NCBI GenBank assembly: GCA_964445765.1
Contig: CAYULD010000002.1
Span: 62,001-126,000 of the forward strand
Source: JANPLD01 sp964445765
Lineage (GTDB): Bacteria > Pseudomonadota > Alphaproteobacteria > Rickettsiales > UBA8987
Direction of reading: 5' to 3'
Length of the DNA stretch: 64,000 bases
Shown one piece after another: positions 17,655 to 26,961 of the stretch; position 1 is the stretch's first letter, and every line of letters begins with the position of its first letter. The notes under the pieces are model-generated. The model ran no database searches, had not been told where the DNA came from, and saw only the letters and a list, made by a program, of their open reading frames with translations. The position numbers were made by a program, and so were the translations under genes.

Positions 17655-18248
17655 ATGAAAAATAATTTTATTAATAAAAAAATTATGCAAGTAGCATTAA
17701 AATATACAGAAACTCAAGAAAAGGCTGTTGTGATAGAATTTCCTCAAATATCAAGCCATCAATTCAAAACTATTGGGGAAGTATCATCTGAAATTGGTGT
17801 TCCACCTTATGTTTTAAGATTTTGGGAAAGCAAATTTTTCATACTAAAACCCCATAAAAGAAAGGGCGGGCATAGATATTACAGCCCTAAAGAAGTTGAA
17901 AAAATTAAGCAAATTAAATCTCTTTTATATGAAGAGGGTTTTACTATAAAAGGGGCAAAAAAATATTTAAGAGAAAATAAAAAAATGTATTTTTCAAAAA
18001 ATCAACAAAGCCTGTTTGATGATAATTCTGAAATTATGCAGGCAAACCTTAAAGCTGAGGCAAATAATATCGTTAAGGCAAATTTTTCAAACATAAATGA
18101 ACAAAATTTGCAATCAGCACCTGAAAATAATGAAGTTGCGGAAAAATCTGAGAGCGTAAATTTATCACCTAAAGAGAAATTTGACCCTAAAGTTGTAGAA
18201 TCATTCATTAACCAGCTTGAATCTGTAAAAGAATTGCTTAATTTCTAA
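17655..18248 (+). CDS. MerR-family transcriptional regulator
   Basis: This 197-residue protein has a MerR winged-helix domain at about residues 35-105 (TIGEVSSEIGVPPYVLRFWE, then KGGHRYYSPKEVEKIKQIK). The remainder is low-complexity and Asn/Glu-rich with no sensor domain and no cysteine cluster. It matches the MerR protein that sits downstream of ihfA in many alphaproteobacteria, but ihfA is not adjacent here. The target is unknown. It reads towards divK, 38 bases away. Confidence 0.88.
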   Translation: MKNNFINKKIMQVALKYTETQEKAVVIEFPQISSHQFKTIGEVSSEIGVPPYVLRFWESKFFILKPHKRKGGHRYYSPKEVEKIKQIKSLLYEEGFTIKGAKKYLRENKKMYFSKNQQSLFDDNSEIMQANLKAEANNIVKANFSNINEQNLQSAPENNEVAEKSESVNLSPKEKFDPKVVESFINQLESVKELLNF

Positions 18249-18286
18249 ACTTTATTATGTTAAAGTTATTAGAAATATAATCATCA

Positions 18287-18658
18287 ATGGTTGCAAAGAA
18301 GAAAATACTTATCGTTGAAGATAATGAGCTTAACCTCAAGCTATTTGCTGATTTGCTTGAAGCTAATAACTTTGATGTTATGCAAAGCAGAGATGGCAAA
18401 AATATTGAAGATTTATGCAAGCAAGGTAACCCCTCTTTAATCGTTATGGATATTCAACTGCCTAATATTTCTGGGCTTGATTTAATTCAAAGGCTTAAAA
18501 TTGATGATAATTTCAAAAGCATTCCTATCGTTGCTGTTACTGCCTTTGCAATGGAAGAAGATAAACAAAATATTTTATCTTCTGGCTGTGAGGAATATTT
18601 ATCAAAACCAATCTCTATTTCTAAATTTTTAGAAGTAATAAACAAACATTCTCTATGA
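18287..18658 (+). CDS. divK: Single-domain response regulator DivK
   Basis: DivK is a stand-alone receiver that controls cell polarity and the cell cycle by binding the kinases DivJ and PleC (known in Caulobacter). All 123 residues form a receiver domain: acidic pair E11-D12, phospho-acceptor D55 in LIVMDIQLPN, Thr in AVTAFAM and Lys in YLSKPIS. The stop overlaps the pleD start by four bases (ATGA), the same divK-pleD arrangement as in Caulobacter. A PleC-like kinase is encoded at 41093. Confidence 0.92.
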   Translation: MVAKKKILIVEDNELNLKLFADLLEANNFDVMQSRDGKNIEDLCKQGNPSLIVMDIQLPNISGLDLIQRLKIDDNFKSIPIVAVTAFAMEEDKQNILSSGCEEYLSKPISISKFLEVINKHSL

Positions 18659-20028
18659 CGGGTAAAATTTTAGTTGTTGATGATTTAGAGCCTAACCTAC
18701 GCTTGCTAGAAGCCAAACTTAAAGCGGAATATTATACGGTTTTTACTGCTAATAATGGCTTTGATGCTATAGCTTTAGCCAAACAAAAAGAGCCTGATAT
18801 TATTCTGCTTGATGTGATGATGCCTAAAATTGATGGCTTTGAAGTTTGCAAAAGGCTAAAAGCAGATGATCAAACCGCTGGTATTCCAGTGGTTATGGTA
18901 ACCGCACTTACTGAGCAAGAAGATAGAATAAAAGGCTTAGAAGCTGGTGCTGATGATTTTATTACCAAGCCTATTGATGAATTTCACCTATTCGCAAGGG
19001 TGAGATCACTCATTAGAATTAAAGAGCTATTTGATGAGTTAAGATTGAGAGATAAAACCGCAGAAAATTTTGGTGCCGTTACAAAATATTTTTCCTCGCG
19101 TGCGGAAGATTTATCCTCCACGATTGTTGTTATTGATGATGATGTTTTCAAGATTAGAAAAATCAAAGAAAGGCTTGAAAAAGAAGGCCATAAAATAATT
19201 GTCTTTAACCCTGATCAGCCCGTTGAAAACCTCTATAATTTTGATTTTGATTTGGTAATTGTTAGCACAATGCTTGATCAAAAAAATGGCTTAAGAATTT
19301 CAGTAGAAATTAAAGGAATGGAAAATAAAAGGCGTGTTCCGGTTATAATTTTGGTTGATGAAGATAATAAAGAAATGATGATAAAAGGTCTGCAAGTTGG
19401 CATTGATGACTATATCTTAGAGCCACTTGATATCAACGAATTAGTTGCTAGAACCAAAACTTTACTCAAAAGAAAAAAATGCCAAGATTATTTAAGGGTT
19501 GGCATTGAAGATAGTATTTCCGCCTCTGTTATTGATCAGCTAACGAAATTATATAACAGAAGATATTTAGAAAAACACCTCGGCACTATTTTCAAAGAAA
19601 CTATTGAGAAAAAAGATCAACTAGTTTTATTAACCATAGATATTGATAATTTTAAGCAGATTAATGATAAACCCGGTTGGGGGCATTCTATCGGTGATGA
19701 AGTTTTAAGAGAAGTTGCGGTTAGAATTAAAAATTGTGTTCGTGATACTGACCTTGCAGTTAGGCATGGCGGCGAAGAATTTATTGTTGTTTTAACCAAT
19801 ACAAATTTTGAAACTGGTAAAAAAGTTGCTGAAAGAATTAGAAAATCCATTTCAGATGAGCCAGTTAAAATCTCGGCTGAACCGGGTTTTGTAAACTGCA
19901 CTGTTAGCATTGGGGATTCTGCAACAAGGCAAGATGGCGATACACCAGAAGATTTAATTAATCGCTCAGATGAAATGCTTTATAAAGCCAAAACAACTGG
20001 TAAAAATAAAGTGGTAGCTGAAAAATGA
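18655..20028 (+). CDS. pleD: Diguanylate cyclase response regulator PleD
   Basis: PleD makes cyclic di-GMP when phosphorylated and steers the motile-to-sessile switch. The 457 residues give REC1 (acceptor D53 in LLDVMMPKIDG), a degenerate REC2 (IVVIDDDVFKI, no acceptor Asp in VIVSTMLDQ) and a GGDEF domain. The active site reads GGEEF at about 374-378. An RxxD inhibitory site, RDTD at 363-366, precedes it by the usual spacing, so product feedback is expected. The segment before it reads NDKPGWGHSIGDE, two residues longer than the usual NDxxGHxxGDE. It overlaps divK by 4 and the following gene by 4 bases. Confidence 0.94.
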   Translation: MTGKILVVDDLEPNLRLLEAKLKAEYYTVFTANNGFDAIALAKQKEPDIILLDVMMPKIDGFEVCKRLKADDQTAGIPVVMVTALTEQEDRIKGLEAGADDFITKPIDEFHLFARVRSLIRIKELFDELRLRDKTAENFGAVTKYFSSRAEDLSSTIVVIDDDVFKIRKIKERLEKEGHKIIVFNPDQPVENLYNFDFDLVIVSTMLDQKNGLRISVEIKGMENKRRVPVIILVDEDNKEMMIKGLQVGIDDYILEPLDINELVARTKTLLKRKKCQDYLRVGIEDSISASVIDQLTKLYNRRYLEKHLGTIFKETIEKKDQLVLLTIDIDNFKQINDKPGWGHSIGDEVLREVAVRIKNCVRDTDLAVRHGGEEFIVVLTNTNFETGKKVAERIRKSISDEPVKISAEPGFVNCTVSIGDSATRQDGDTPEDLINRSDEMLYKAKTTGKNKVVAEK

Positions 20029-22820
20029 GTATTTTTAGAACGCAAGCCTTTGCAAATTTTATCGGTGCTTTAGCTAGGCTTAGATATAAGCTAATGCTTG
20101 GTTATTCTGTTTTTAATAAAATTTTTTTGCTTGGGCTTTTTCTATTTTTTTTAGCTTGGTATAATTTTGATAATATCGCAAGCCTTCTAATTACTGAAAA
20201 ATCTGTAAAAGATAAATTTATAAATGCTTTTACTAATTCTCTTAATAAACCAACAAATATTAATGGTGAAGTTAAGTTTGTTACAAAGCCAGAGCCTTAT
20301 GTTACCATTAAAGATATAGAAATAACTGCTAGCAATAATTCTTATCATAATAATTTCGCAGAAATTGGGGAAATTTCAACTAAACCTAATTTACTATCAT
20401 TGTTAATTGGTAAAATTAGTTATGAAGAAATAAACCTAAAAAATGTAAAATTATATATTCACGCAGATAAATCTAAAAATCAAAATTTATATGATGGGCT
20501 TAAAGAAATAGCCACAAGCAAAGGGATTTTTAATAATAAAAAAATTAATTTTAGAGATTTAGAAATTATTTTTATAAAAGATAGCCCAGTTGCAAATTCT
20601 CAAAAACATATTGTCAGAAATGTTAGATTTTCTGAGCTTTCTATCGTTCCTGCTAGAAAAGAATTTATTATAAAAGGTTTATTGCACTCAGAAAAATTTG
20701 GTGAAGATTATATTTTTTCTATCAATTTTAGAGATGGAATAACTGAAAAATCAGATTTATCTGCAAGGCTATATTCTAATGATACTGAGCTTTCTTTTCT
20801 GGGTGAGGCAGATATTTCAAATGGTTTTTTATTAAATGGCTCTTTAGCTGGCAAAATTTCTGCTTTTTCATTTAAGTTTTTCAGCACTCTTGGGCTTTCA
20901 AACGATATTTTAGATGCAATACAAATTAATGAAACCGCAGAAATCAAAGGCGATATTTCTATAAATAAAAAAGAGATTTTATTCAAAAATTTTTCTGCCA
21001 AAAGTGATGTAATAGAATTAAGTTTTGAAAATAAAACTGATATTTCTGAAAAGTTTAATAGTAATGCAAAAATTAATATTATAAATCTTGATTGGCGAAA
21101 ACTTTTTAAGTCTCGTCAGGAGCAAATTTCCATCAGAAAAATTGATAGCTTTGAAAAAGATTTTAACAAAAGGTTAGAAAAATTTTTCCTATTTTCTATT
21201 GGTGATGATTTTAATTTTTCACTAGATTTTAATATAAATAAAATTCAATTTTTTTCTGAAGAAATTGGCAATCTTTCTAGCCAAATTTCATATATTGATA
21301 ATCATTTTTTGGTTAATAATTTTCTATTAAATCTTCCGGGGGAAACCCAACTCAAATTTCTTTCAGATATTAAAGTAAATAAGCAAGATAAAACAATGTT
21401 GGGTAAGTTAGGTTTTGCTATTTATGGTAAAAATCTTAGCAATTTAGCACTTGCGACTGGTGTTATAAAAGATCAAAAAAACAGTCCGCAACTTGGTGAA
21501 TTTTTTCTTCAAACTAGCGGAAATCTAGACGGCAGAAAAATTCATTTCAGAGAAATTATTTCAAAAATAAATGATAATAAATTCGCTGGGCAAATGTTAA
21601 TTGATTATAATAACAGCCTACAAGCCTTATCTGCCTTTAATTTTGATAGGCTAGAGCTTGATAAATATATCATTAAAAAAAATGAAAAAAATTATCAAAG
21701 TTCATTTTCTGAAAAAGTAGATTTTCTTAGATTTTTAGATTCGGTTTTTGATGAATTTAAGATTGCAGTAAAATCTTCTAACCTTACTAAATCTGGTGAA
21801 AACCTTAGAGATTTTGAGCTTATCGCAAATATAAAACCGGGCGTTACTGAGCTTAAAAAACTTTATTTCAAAAGTTTTAAGGTGGGTGAAGTTATTGCTT
21901 TTGGCAATATTGATATTAAAGATTTTCAGCCAATTATTGATGCCAGCATTAGAATTCAACGCCTAGATTATGATTATATTAAATATGGCAGCATAAATGC
22001 TTCAAATGATTTTTATAATTTCAAGGGCGATTGGAAAGATGAGCAAATCAGCTTCGCGGATTTAGGATATATTCAAGGTAAGGTAAAATTAGCAATAGAT
22101 AAATTAAAATATGAGCATTTTAACCTTGATAATTTTAGGCTATTGCTTGATATGAAAGGTAGTAAAGTTGATATTTTAGATTCTAAATTTGAATTATTTA
22201 ACTCTCAATTTACTTTCTCAGGCTGGCTTACAACGGAATATCCCTCTTTTGCTATTTCATTTGTTACTACTAATTTAGATTCTTCATCATTTTTAAGAAA
22301 TATTCTAGGCATCTCACAAATCTATGGTAAATTCAATGTTTCTGCCACTATTGCCTCAACTGGCTATACCTTAAAACAATTAATTAAAGATGCTAAAGGC
22401 AGGGCAGAAATTAGCACAAACGGCTTTAAGGTTACTGGTTTTGATTTAAGCGGTTTATCATCTGGGCTAGTTGCCGCTAAAAAAATTGAAGATACTAGAG
22501 AAATTGGGCTTGATTATTTAAGCAAAGGTGAAACTATTTTTTCTGCTCTTAAAACTTCAATAGGCTTGAGTGAAGGAAAAATTTTATTTAACAATATTCC
22601 AATTAGCCAATATAACTCAAATAATAAAGGAAACATCAATGGAAGCCTTAATTTGAGCGATTGGCAGAATGATTTATCTTCTAACTTTGATGTTCAAACT
22701 TTAGATGGTATAAATCTTGCGCTTGTTGCAAAAACTAATGGCAAAATTGGCAACGCAATAATCAACTGGAATGAAGAAATATTCCCTAAATATTGGGAAG
22801 AAAGATTCTTCGGGAGATAA
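20025..22820 (+). CDS. AsmA-family envelope protein
   Basis: This 931-residue protein has one N-terminal membrane anchor (about residues 30-50, IFLLGLFLFFLAWYNF) and a long periplasmic strand-rich body. The N-terminal AsmA-like part includes INGEVKFVTKPEPYVTIKDIEI; the C-terminal AsmA_2-type part includes GRAEISTNGFKVTGFDLSGLS near 800. Family members form bridge-like tubes thought to move phospholipids between the membranes. It overlaps pleD by four bases, so synthesis is coupled to the divK-pleD operon. Which AsmA paralogue it represents is not clear. Confidence 0.82.
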   Translation: MSIFRTQAFANFIGALARLRYKLMLGYSVFNKIFLLGLFLFFLAWYNFDNIASLLITEKSVKDKFINAFTNSLNKPTNINGEVKFVTKPEPYVTIKDIEITASNNSYHNNFAEIGEISTKPNLLSLLIGKISYEEINLKNVKLYIHADKSKNQNLYDGLKEIATSKGIFNNKKINFRDLEIIFIKDSPVANSQKHIVRNVRFSELSIVPARKEFIIKGLLHSEKFGEDYIFSINFRDGITEKSDLSARLYSNDTELSFLGEADISNGFLLNGSLAGKISAFSFKFFSTLGLSNDILDAIQINETAEIKGDISINKKEILFKNFSAKSDVIELSFENKTDISEKFNSNAKINIINLDWRKLFKSRQEQISIRKIDSFEKDFNKRLEKFFLFSIGDDFNFSLDFNINKIQFFSEEIGNLSSQISYIDNHFLVNNFLLNLPGETQLKFLSDIKVNKQDKTMLGKLGFAIYGKNLSNLALATGVIKDQKNSPQLGEFFLQTSGNLDGRKIHFREIISKINDNKFAGQMLIDYNNSLQALSAFNFDRLELDKYIIKKNEKNYQSSFSEKVDFLRFLDSVFDEFKIAVKSSNLTKSGENLRDFELIANIKPGVTELKKLYFKSFKVGEVIAFGNIDIKDFQPIIDASIRIQRLDYDYIKYGSINASNDFYNFKGDWKDEQISFADLGYIQGKVKLAIDKLKYEHFNLDNFRLLLDMKGSKVDILDSKFELFNSQFTFSGWLTTEYPSFAISFVTTNLDSSSFLRNILGISQIYGKFNVSATIASTGYTLKQLIKDAKGRAEISTNGFKVTGFDLSGLSSGLVAAKKIEDTREIGLDYLSKGETIFSALKTSIGLSEGKILFNNIPISQYNSNNKGNINGSLNLSDWQNDLSSNFDVQTLDGINLALVAKTNGKIGNAIINWNEEIFPKYWEERFFGR

Positions 22821-22823
22821 AAA

Positions 22824-23462
22824 TTATTCTCGGTTGCTGGCGACGGAGATTAATTTCATAAGCTCCCTTTGTAGATAATTTATAGTGGCTTTTTGATGAG
22901 CTATTGGCTTGCCACACACAGCAGTAATTTTCATTCTAAAATATCTTGGTAAAAATTTTAATTTATATTTAGGGTCAAGATATTTTCTACTAAAAATACT
23001 ACCCCATAAGCCGTTAATTGCTATCGGTATTACATTTACATCTGGGTTTTCTTTAAGCAACCATTCTATACCAAACTTAAACCTTGTTAAATAGCCTGAA
23101 TAGGTGATTTGCCCCTCTGGAAATATTGCGACTAAATCACCCTGCTTTAAGGCCTCAGAAACATTTTCAATCATTTGCTTAACTGATTCCTTCTTAGGTT
23201 TTACTGGGATAGCCCTATCCATTTTCATAAAATAATTTACGATAGGGGTTTTGTAAATATCTTCATCAATTATAAATCGCATTTTTCTTGGTGAGGCACA
23301 ATTCAAAATCAAGCCATCCATATATGAAATATGGTTTGCAATTATAATTGCAGGGCCTTTAGAGGGTATATTTTCAAAGCCCCTATAATCACAGGAATAT
23401 AAAATTCTAACTAAAATTTTAGCACCAATACGAAAAAATTTTTCAAGAAATTTATTGAGCAT
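22824..23462 (-). CDS. Lysophospholipid acyltransferase family protein
   Basis: A 212-residue PlsC-like acyltransferase with the standard motif NHISYMD (H-x4-D) near residue 42, IFPEGQIT near 115 and a later VIPIAINGLWGS. Its RAIPVKP segment is typical of motif II. It is shorter and more divergent than the acyltransferase at 16133. It is the last gene of a minus-strand run behind the pseudokinase, with a 27-base gap. A role in phospholipid remodelling is likely; the exact substrate is unknown. Confidence 0.85.
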   Translation of the reverse strand: MLNKFLEKFFRIGAKILVRILYSCDYRGFENIPSKGPAIIIANHISYMDGLILNCASPRKMRFIIDEDIYKTPIVNYFMKMDRAIPVKPKKESVKQMIENVSEALKQGDLVAIFPEGQITYSGYLTRFKFGIEWLLKENPDVNVIPIAINGLWGSIFSRKYLDPKYKLKFLPRYFRMKITAVCGKPIAHQKATINYLQRELMKLISVASNRE

Positions 23463-23489
23463 AAAATTTTATATAATTTAAAATAATTT

Positions 23490-25505
23490 TTACTTAACTG
23501 TTAATAGCATAACTGTTAAAATTGAAACAGCAGAGATTAAATAAGAAAATATAACCGCCGCTTTTAGGCCTAGCTTATATGATATTTGATCAAGATTTGC
23601 CTTAGATTTAAGCCTAAATATTTGAAAACTTAAAATCTTAAATTTCTTTTTAGCATTTATAAAACCAATTCTATCTTTTCTAATTAGTTTAGCATCTGTT
23701 ATACTAGCAAAAAGTTTTGTTACATTGCCAGTTGCAACGGTTTTATTAATATTTTCTTCAAATTGCTCTTTAATTTTAGTTGAATGAATTTTATCAAGGA
23801 AAATATTCAATTTTTCACGAAGCCACCTTGTTAAATTTGGCAAAGATTCTATACCAGATAAAATTTGTGCCAACGAAAACAACGCACAAAGCCTAAGCTC
23901 ATCAAGGTTTGCAATATCACTAAATTGTGATAGGTTTTTTATCTTGATATTATCTTCAATCTCACATTGAAAAGCAAGATAAGCCATAATGCTATTATCC
24001 AAATTATCATTTGCAGATAATTTTGCCTTCTCAATATCTTGTAAAATTTCTTCAAGAGAGGTGCAGAAATAATTTGCAACAAGCGGGCTTTTGCAGGCCA
24101 GATATTTATTAAACTCATAACAACATCTTTCAAAACCAAAGCCTATTTCTTTTTTTCTGAGGTAATGTTTTATTTTTTTTGGGTTCCACCCTAAATTAAT
24201 TGGCTTATAATTTTCAGGGTCATCTTGCTGAGAAATCCACGCTTCAAGCAAGCCTAAATCTATTACTGAGGCAATATCTTCAAGCCCCTCTTTATTATTA
24301 TTTGCAAAAAAATAGGCGAATATATTTCCAGTTGCGAGTGGGTGAAAGCAAGTTTCACGCATTCTGAGTGGGCCTTCATCATCAAGTAAATTCAATATTC
24401 TTGAGAGTTTATCATCAGGAATTATAACTTCACTCTGCCAGCCTCTTGTCATTAGGAAGAATTTTTTTTCAACATCTGGCAATTTAGATGTAAAAGAAAT
24501 CCAGCGAGATAAATCAGGAATTTTTAGACTTTTTTTCGCTAAAGCCCAATTTCTTTGTATTTCATAAGCTAAATATTTAGGGCTGAAAAATTCTCTATCA
24601 TCAAAGATAAAACCATTAGAAGATAATTTATGAACCCGCGAGAGATTTATTGATGAAACTTCCTTTTTTTGCCATTTAGTTATTTCATCAATGCCCCATC
24701 TTTCTTGGCTTTTATCGTGAAGAAGTGCTTTAAGAAGAACCTCATTTTTAGGGGTGATTTTAACTTGTTTTTTGCTAGTTAAAATACCGATAAAACTATC
24801 ATATGAACCGTTTTCAAATTTAATCTTAGCAATTATGTCATCTGGCATTCCTTCAAAAACCTCTTCACCTAAAAGCAGACAACATAAAACTACGCCAAGT
24901 GCATAATAATCTGCGGAAAAATCATTAGGCTTTTTGCCTGCTTTATTACAAACTATTCTTTCAAAAGTTTCATAAATTGCAGATTGATAAAACCCTGAAT
25001 ATTGAGAAATTGATTCCCTTAAAGTTAAATTCAGATTTTCAGTATCAATATAAATATTATCTAAATTTATAGCGTTATGAGCAATATTATTTTTGTGCAA
25101 AATATTTATTGCTAATATTAATTGATTTAACAAATTTGAAGTAACTATAACATCACTAACTTCTTTTCTATCGGTTAAATATTTGCGTAATTTAATGCCT
25201 TTGGGCTTTCTAAAAATTGCTGTAAGAACCTCTTTGCCAAGTTGTGCTTTAACCTTGCCAAACTCAACTAATTCCTGCACGCTTGAGATTTTTACTTCTT
25301 TAAGTAGGGATAAATTCTCTAAATTTACTGCAAAATCTTTATTAAAAATTAATGCGTAATATTTTTCATTAATATCTTTAGAATTTTTATTTTTACATTC
25401 AAAAGCCTCACAAAAATCATTAGAAAATTCTGCTAATTTATTGCTAAATAAAATTTCATAATTAGCTTCTAAATTAGTCGGAATTTTAATCTGGCTTTTT
25501 TTCAT
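23490..25505 (-). CDS. Membrane-anchored protein-kinase-like protein, apparently a pseudokinase
   Basis: The 671-residue protein has a kinase-like fold in residues 50-290. The catalytic-loop position reads HNAINLDN (143-150) in place of HRDxKxxN, so the catalytic Asp is Ala. The DFG position reads TLRES (161-165). No VAIK-type lysine is evident. Later fold features persist (FSADYYALGVVLCCLLLGEEVF). Residues 290-640 are unrecognised and helical. A single hydrophobic segment at the extreme C-terminus suggests tail anchoring, with the bulk in the cytoplasm. It lies 9 bases after fliP on the same strand, so cotranscription with fliO-fliP is likely. A regulatory or scaffold role is inference. Confidence 0.7.
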   Translation of the reverse strand: MKKSQIKIPTNLEANYEILFSNKLAEFSNDFCEAFECKNKNSKDINEKYYALIFNKDFAVNLENLSLLKEVKISSVQELVEFGKVKAQLGKEVLTAIFRKPKGIKLRKYLTDRKEVSDVIVTSNLLNQLILAINILHKNNIAHNAINLDNIYIDTENLNLTLRESISQYSGFYQSAIYETFERIVCNKAGKKPNDFSADYYALGVVLCCLLLGEEVFEGMPDDIIAKIKFENGSYDSFIGILTSKKQVKITPKNEVLLKALLHDKSQERWGIDEITKWQKKEVSSINLSRVHKLSSNGFIFDDREFFSPKYLAYEIQRNWALAKKSLKIPDLSRWISFTSKLPDVEKKFFLMTRGWQSEVIIPDDKLSRILNLLDDEGPLRMRETCFHPLATGNIFAYFFANNNKEGLEDIASVIDLGLLEAWISQQDDPENYKPINLGWNPKKIKHYLRKKEIGFGFERCCYEFNKYLACKSPLVANYFCTSLEEILQDIEKAKLSANDNLDNSIMAYLAFQCEIEDNIKIKNLSQFSDIANLDELRLCALFSLAQILSGIESLPNLTRWLREKLNIFLDKIHSTKIKEQFEENINKTVATGNVTKLFASITDAKLIRKDRIGFINAKKKFKILSFQIFRLKSKANLDQISYKLGLKAAVIFSYLISAVSILTVMLLTVK

Positions 25506-25514
25506 AAAATTTCA

Positions 25515-26297
25515 TTATTGAAAACCACGAATTAAACTTTCACTTAGCATTGCCCAGCCATCAATAATCACAAAAAATATAATTTTGAACGGCAAAGAAA
25601 TTAGCACTGGTGGCAACATCATCATACCCATACTCATTAAAATTGAGGCGATTGCCATATCAATTATAAGAAATGGAATAAACATTAAAAAGCCTATTTC
25701 AAAAGCTCTGCGAAGCTCACTAATCATAAAAGCGGGAATTAGAGCTTTATAAGGGGCTAACTCCTCAGATTTTTTTGCGGATTTTTTATCTTCATTATTA
25801 TTTTTGCCTTCAGCTTCTTCGGCAATTTCAGTGAACATTGCAAGGTCATCTTCTCTAACATGTTTCAACATAAATTCTCTAAAAGGCTCTGCAATTTTTT
25901 TCATTGCTTCAACTTCTTCAATTTTATTTTCAATAAGTGGCTTAATGCCTTCATCGTAAGATTTATTAAAAACCGGTTGCATTATGAAGAAAGTTAAAAA
26001 CATCGCCAAACTAATAAGCACAACATTTGGCGGGGTTTGCTGAATACCAATTGCACTTCTTAGTAAAGATAAAACCACAATAATTCTAGTAAAGCTAGTA
26101 ACCATCATCAAAATTGAGGGGGCAAGGCTTAAAATTGTTAGAATAACAAATAAACGAAAGATAGTTTCTGCTGAGCTTCCACCCTTTGGGTTACCGAGAT
26201 CAACTGAAATATTTTGTGCAAAAACCTCAGATGCAAAAGCCATAAAGCTAATTACAGAAATTATAATTGCATAAAATATTTTAGATTTTTTATTCAT
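25515..26297 (-). CDS. fliP: Flagellar type III export protein FliP
   Basis: FliP forms the pore of the flagellar export gate with FliQ and FliR. The 260-residue protein has a cleavable signal peptide (ending near VFA), then hydrophobic segments with the FliP signatures LAPSILMMVTSFTRIIVVLSL, QQTPPNVVLISLAMFLTFF and, after a charged loop, LIPAFMISELRRAFEIGF. The loop around residues 150-180 is unusually rich in Lys and Glu. It is two bases after fliO. No fliQ follows; instead a pseudokinase gene does. Confidence 0.96.
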   Translation of the reverse strand: MNKKSKIFYAIIISVISFMAFASEVFAQNISVDLGNPKGGSSAETIFRLFVILTILSLAPSILMMVTSFTRIIVVLSLLRSAIGIQQTPPNVVLISLAMFLTFFIMQPVFNKSYDEGIKPLIENKIEEVEAMKKIAEPFREFMLKHVREDDLAMFTEIAEEAEGKNNNEDKKSAKKSEELAPYKALIPAFMISELRRAFEIGFLMFIPFLIIDMAIASILMSMGMMMLPPVLISLPFKIIFFVIIDGWAMLSESLIRGFQ

Positions 26298-26299
26298 TA

Positions 26300-26587
26300 T
26301 TATTTATTATTTTCCTCTTTATCTTCTTTTATAATATCTTTTTCAATTACGATATTATCATCACTGGAAACAAGAATTAGGTGCTCCTTCTCATCTCGCC
26401 TTACTAAAACTAATTTTCTTTTTTGGTCTAGGGCAATACTATCTGAAACAGATAATCTTTTTTCATTATTCTTATTAAGAAATTTTTCTTTAAGAAGATA
26501 TTTTCTTAGCAATACTGAAATTATACCAATTAGCGAAAGCACAAATATAAGTGCGAGAGTAGAATTAAGAATTTGAGAAATTGTCAT
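26300..26587 (-). CDS. fliO: Flagellar assembly protein FliO
   Basis: FliO is a small membrane protein that helps FliP assemble. The 95 residues have one N-terminal membrane segment (ALIFVLSLIGIISVLL) and the FliO-type cytoplasmic domain with LSVSDSIALDQKRKLVLVRRD followed by HLILV. The short, charged C-terminus ends KEDKEENNK. The position directly before fliP fits. It is divergent from the bufferin-like gene, with a 46-base gap that must hold both promoters. Confidence 0.85.
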   Translation of the reverse strand: MTISQILNSTLALIFVLSLIGIISVLLRKYLLKEKFLNKNNEKRLSVSDSIALDQKRKLVLVRRDEKEHLILVSSDDNIVIEKDIIKEDKEENNK

Positions 26588-26633
26588 AAATCTGATATGT
26601 AAATATTTGTTAAATCTAATTTATGAGGTTGAA

Positions 26634-26945
26634 ATGAGCAATAAGAAATTAATATATTTAAGCGGTATATTGTTTTTAGCTTCTAGTAACTCATCTTTAG
26701 CACAAAGTTCTGATGCTTACAATAAGCCGATGGCTGAAAAAGAAAAATGCTATGGCATAGTTAAGGCTGGTAAAAATGATTGTGCAGCGGCAGATGGCTC
26801 TCACTCTTGTGCAGGTTATGCTAAAAAAGATTCCGATGGTAAAGAATGGGTTTTATTACCAAAAGGCACTTGTGAAAGAATTGTTGGTGGCTCCCTCAAA
26901 CCTAATCTTGAAGAGCAAAAAAAGGTTAGCTCTGATAAAGTGTAG
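26634..26945 (+). CDS. Bufferin-like DUF2282 periplasmic peptide (BufA1 type)
   Basis: This 103-residue precursor has a signal peptide (MSNKKLIYLSGILFLASSNSSLAQ) and four cysteines at C39, C50, C59 and C80. The pattern EKCYGIVKAGKNDCA, then SCAGYAK, then PKGTCERIVGGSL is that of the DUF2282 family, whose members are copper- or metal-binding bufferins modified on their central cysteines by DUF692 enzymes. I chose the ATG at 26634 over an upstream TTG because it starts the signal peptide. No bufB or bufC gene lies beside it, which is unusual for the family. Confidence 0.82.
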   Translation: MSNKKLIYLSGILFLASSNSSLAQSSDAYNKPMAEKEKCYGIVKAGKNDCAAADGSHSCAGYAKKDSDGKEWVLLPKGTCERIVGGSLKPNLEEQKKVSSDKV

Positions 26946-26961
26946 TTAAAGAAAGATATTT

